A DNA stretch of 16,048 nt, from contig JAFZGK010000040.1 in the NCBI GenBank assembly GCA_017555445.1, positions 1 to 16,048 on the forward strand, given 5' to 3'. Origin of the DNA: Bacteroidales bacterium (GTDB lineage: Bacteria > Bacteroidota > Bacteroidia > Bacteroidales > UBA932). This document shows positions 13,837 through 16,048 of the stretch, one piece after another. The notes below the pieces were generated by a model that worked only from the letters and a program-made list of their open reading frames with translations, ran no database searches and was not told the origin of the DNA. The position numbers were made by a program, and so were the translations under genes. Positions within the stretch are counted from its first letter, which is position 1; each line of letters opens with the position of its first letter.

Positions 13837-14937
13837 ATGGCAAACAAGAAACTCGAAATAACCCCGCTTTACGAATGGGGAATGTTTACTGAGCCAAGAC
13901 CGAGCGTGATTGCCGGACCATGCAGCGCCGAGACAGAGGAGCAGGTGCTGGAAACGGCTAAAAGCCTCAAGGCGTTCGGAATAAATGTGTTCCGTGCCGG
14001 AATATGGAAGCCGAGAACTCATCCGGGATCTTTTGAAGGCATCGGTACTGAAGGTCTCAGATGGATGCAGAAAGCCAAGAATGAATGTGGAATCAAGATA
14101 GCTACAGAGGTTGCAGGAGAAAAGCATGTCTACGAGTGCCTCAAGTTCGGAGTCGATCTGGTATGGCTCGGAGCAAGAACTACAGCAAACCCTTTCCTTG
14201 TCCAGGAAATTGCAGATGCTCTGAAGGATACTGATATTCCGGTACTTGTAAAGAACCCTGTAAGTCCGGATCTTGATCTCTGGATCGGTGCTCTTGAGCG
14301 TCTCAACAGGGCGGGAATCAAGAAGCTGGGAGTGATCCATCGCGGATTTTCCACTTTTGACAAGATCAAGTACCGCAACGACCCTTCATGGCAGATGGCC
14401 ATCGAACTGAGAAGCCGCCATCCGGAACTTCCTTTCTTTGTGGATCCAAGCCACATGTCAGGATGCAAGGATTATATACTTGAGCTTTCTCAGCGTTCCC
14501 TTGACCTTGGTTTTGAGGGTCTTATGATTGAGTCTCATTGTAATCCGTGTGCAGCATTGAGCGATGCGAAGCAGCAGCTGACTCCGTCTGAACTCGAGCA
14601 TATGCTCTATCACGAGATAAAGGTTCGTGACAAGGATTCGGATTCAAAAGAGTGGAAGGAAAACATCGATCAGCTCCGTGCAAAGATCGATATCATCGAT
14701 GAGAACATCCTCTACGCTCTCGGTTCGCGAATGAAGGTGAGCCGCGAGATCGGAGAATACAAGAAGAACAGCAATATTGCCATCCTGCAGACGTCAAGAT
14801 GGGATAAGGTTCTTGCCAAGGTGGTGGAGAAAGGAGCGGAGTACGGGCTTACGGAGAAGTTCCTCACCGCTGTGTTCAACGCCATTCATGACGCCTCTGT
14901 CGAGGTTCAGAACGAGGTTATTTCAGGAAAGAAGTAA
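13837..14937 (+). CDS. Bifunctional DAHP synthase / chorismate mutase
   Basis: The protein has 366 residues in two domains. Residues 1-260 are a DAHP synthase of the KDO8P-synthase-like (AroA-beta) group, which condenses PEP and erythrose 4-phosphate. It shows AGPCSAE (26-32), FRAGIWKPRTHPGSFEG, LVKNPVSPD, GVIHRGFST, FVDPSHMSG with metal-binding residues, and ESHCNPCAALSDA. Residues 270-355 are an AroQ-type chorismate mutase helix bundle with Arg281, Arg298, Lys309 and Arg321 at the positions of E. coli Arg11, Arg28, Lys39 and Arg51. The residue at the Glu52 position is Trp322 (aligned from memory). In such fusions the mutase domain often also senses prephenate or chorismate. The gene starts 3 bases after tyrA. 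Symbols in use for this fusion vary (aroF, aroG, aroA), so none is given. Confidence 0.95.
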   Translation: MANKKLEITPLYEWGMFTEPRPSVIAGPCSAETEEQVLETAKSLKAFGINVFRAGIWKPRTHPGSFEGIGTEGLRWMQKAKNECGIKIATEVAGEKHVYECLKFGVDLVWLGARTTANPFLVQEIADALKDTDIPVLVKNPVSPDLDLWIGALERLNRAGIKKLGVIHRGFSTFDKIKYRNDPSWQMAIELRSRHPELPFFVDPSHMSGCKDYILELSQRSLDLGFEGLMIESHCNPCAALSDAKQQLTPSELEHMLYHEIKVRDKDSDSKEWKENIDQLRAKIDIIDENILYALGSRMKVSREIGEYKKNSNIAILQTSRWDKVLAKVVEKGAEYGLTEKFLTAVFNAIHDASVEVQNEVISGKK

Positions 14938-16048
14938 GAGCGTCATGGAAGAGCTTCTGATCCTGCTCTGATACGAACTTGCTCTTTATAGGGATATAGA
15001 ACAACTTTTTCTTAAAGCTGTCAGGGAGTTTCGCACAGTCGCGGACTCTCTGACTGTCTTTTTCTGTGGTCATTGCGACGGATGTCGGATTGACACGTGC
15101 CTCCTTGAGGATGAGTCCCATATCCGAGCGCGAGAACTTGTGATGGTCTGCGAACTCGAAATGTCTTATGATGTTATATGAGCTGCTGAGATAGTGTCTG
15201 AGCGGCTTGTCGTTGGCGATTCCTGAGAAAAGGATGAGTTTCTTTGAATATACATATCTCATGTCTCCTTCCGGGAATACCGGCAGTGCAGTGTCATATC
15301 CTACTGTCGTGAAGAAAAGATACTGCTTGGATCCGTCCTTGCGGAATCCATATCCGAGCGAGCTCTCATATCCTGAGATTCCGACTGATTCCGCCCATTT
15401 GATCTTCTGCCAAGGATCTATATCCTTTGAACATTTTGTGATGATGATGATGTCAGCAGCTGAAACTCTTTCCGGAAGGTCGCGAAGCTTTCCTACAGGC
15501 ATGAGATGGTCGGTCACAACCGGATGGTCGTGATTGATGAGCAGAATCGAAGCGGATGGCTTCAATGACCTGTGCTGGAAAGCATCATCAAGAATTATAA
15601 GGTCTGCAGCAGGAATATTCTTGTCGATACATTTTCTTGCTTTCTTTGATGTCTGGAGCTTTTCCGGATGTGCAAGGAAGTCGCATCCCAGGACTCTGGA
15701 CTTGCATACAGCCACAGTTACCTCGGGGAACTTGCTCTTGATCTGCATAGGCTCGTCGCCATAGGCTTTGGCAGAACCGTCGGAAGTCACCTGCTGGAAT
15801 CCTCTGGTCTTGCGCTTGTAGCCTCTGGACAATACGGCAAGATTCCGTCCTCTCCATTCGAAGTCCTCCTGAAGCATTCTGAGAATCATCTCGGTGTGAG
15901 GAGTCTTTCCTGTGCCGCCGACAGTGACATTGCCTACGCAGATGGTAGGTACGTCGGCGCTATGGGCCTTCTTGAGCCCATGGTCATACATGAAATGTCT
16001 GCATTTGAGTGCAGCCCAATATGGAAAAAGCAATATCTTGTCTATCAT
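14918..16048 (-). CDS. lpxK: Tetraacyldisaccharide 4'-kinase
   Basis: LpxK phosphorylates the 4' position of the lipid A disaccharide precursor at the inner membrane. The protein has 376 residues and begins at the ATG formed by the last three bases of the window, so it appears complete, though a start further right cannot be excluded. A short hydrophobic/aromatic N-terminal segment fits membrane association. The P-loop is GGTGKTP (Lys48). ILDDAFQHRSL (about 152-162) matches the conserved DDGFQHR element with Ala for Gly. TTEKDSQRV is the usual C-terminal motif. Its last 20 bases overlap the end of the DAHP synthase gene in convergent orientation. Confidence 0.95.
   Translation of the reverse strand: MIDKILLFPYWAALKCRHFMYDHGLKKAHSADVPTICVGNVTVGGTGKTPHTEMILRMLQEDFEWRGRNLAVLSRGYKRKTRGFQQVTSDGSAKAYGDEPMQIKSKFPEVTVAVCKSRVLGCDFLAHPEKLQTSKKARKCIDKNIPAADLIILDDAFQHRSLKPSASILLINHDHPVVTDHLMPVGKLRDLPERVSAADIIIITKCSKDIDPWQKIKWAESVGISGYESSLGYGFRKDGSKQYLFFTTVGYDTALPVFPEGDMRYVYSKKLILFSGIANDKPLRHYLSSSYNIIRHFEFADHHKFSRSDMGLILKEARVNPTSVAMTTEKDSQRVRDCAKLPDSFKKKLFYIPIKSKFVSEQDQKLFHDALTSFLK

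Overview
The window looks like chromosomal DNA of a Bacteroidales-type bacterium (phylum Bacteroidota). The main evidence is four sites matching the phylum's distinctive promoter (TTTG near -33, 19-21 bases, then TAnnTTTG near -7), upstream of the tRNA pair, the mutL operon, sdhC and pyrH. Supporting evidence is the five-helix b558-type SdhC, a DAHP synthase fused to chorismate mutase inside a pheA-aminotransferase-tyrA operon, an lpxK gene (outer membrane with lipid A), and weak or absent Shine-Dalgarno sequences. I cannot name the genus from sequence alone.

Layout. (1) Bases 1-317 hold the 3' end of an AT-rich gene made of 20-residue tandem repeats. (2) Bases 429-713 are a minus-strand tRNA transcript: promoter, tRNA-Gln(CTG), tRNA-Met(CAT) and terminator. 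(3) Bases 770-2029 carry ispF and then a peptide deformylase with a lipoprotein signal, both on the minus strand, separated by two related inverted repeats. (4) Bases 2087-8744 look like one plus-strand operon: promoter, a 100-residue membrane protein, mutL, a rhomboid protease, a membrane-anchored EEP-fold hydrolase, a threonylcarbamoyl-AMP synthase, an Xaa-Pro aminopeptidase, and a bidirectional terminator shared with sdhC. (5) sdhC (minus) stands alone, without sdhA or sdhB, and is divergent from pyrH. (6) pyrH-frr (plus) ends at a hairpin terminator. (7) Bases 10989-14937 are a tight aromatic amino acid operon. (8) lpxK (minus) overlaps the end of that operon tail to tail, and its start codon is the last three bases of the window.

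How the genes fit together. The aromatic operon covers entry to the shikimate pathway (DAHP synthase) and the branch to phenylalanine and tyrosine (chorismate mutase, prephenate dehydratase, prephenate dehydrogenase, aminotransferase). Chorismate mutase is carried by the DAHP synthase rather than by PheA or TyrA. pyrH and frr pair nucleotide supply with ribosome recycling. The mutL operon mixes DNA repair, membrane proteolysis, tRNA modification and peptide trimming, and is probably a housekeeping co-transcription unit rather than a pathway.

Most of the window is core housekeeping DNA. I did not find a convincing new defence or mobile system. The points most worth a second look are the lipoprotein-type deformylase, the MutL whose nuclease motif is missing, the repeat protein beside the tRNA end, the paired inverted repeats, the solitary sdhC, and the terminator immediately upstream of pheA.
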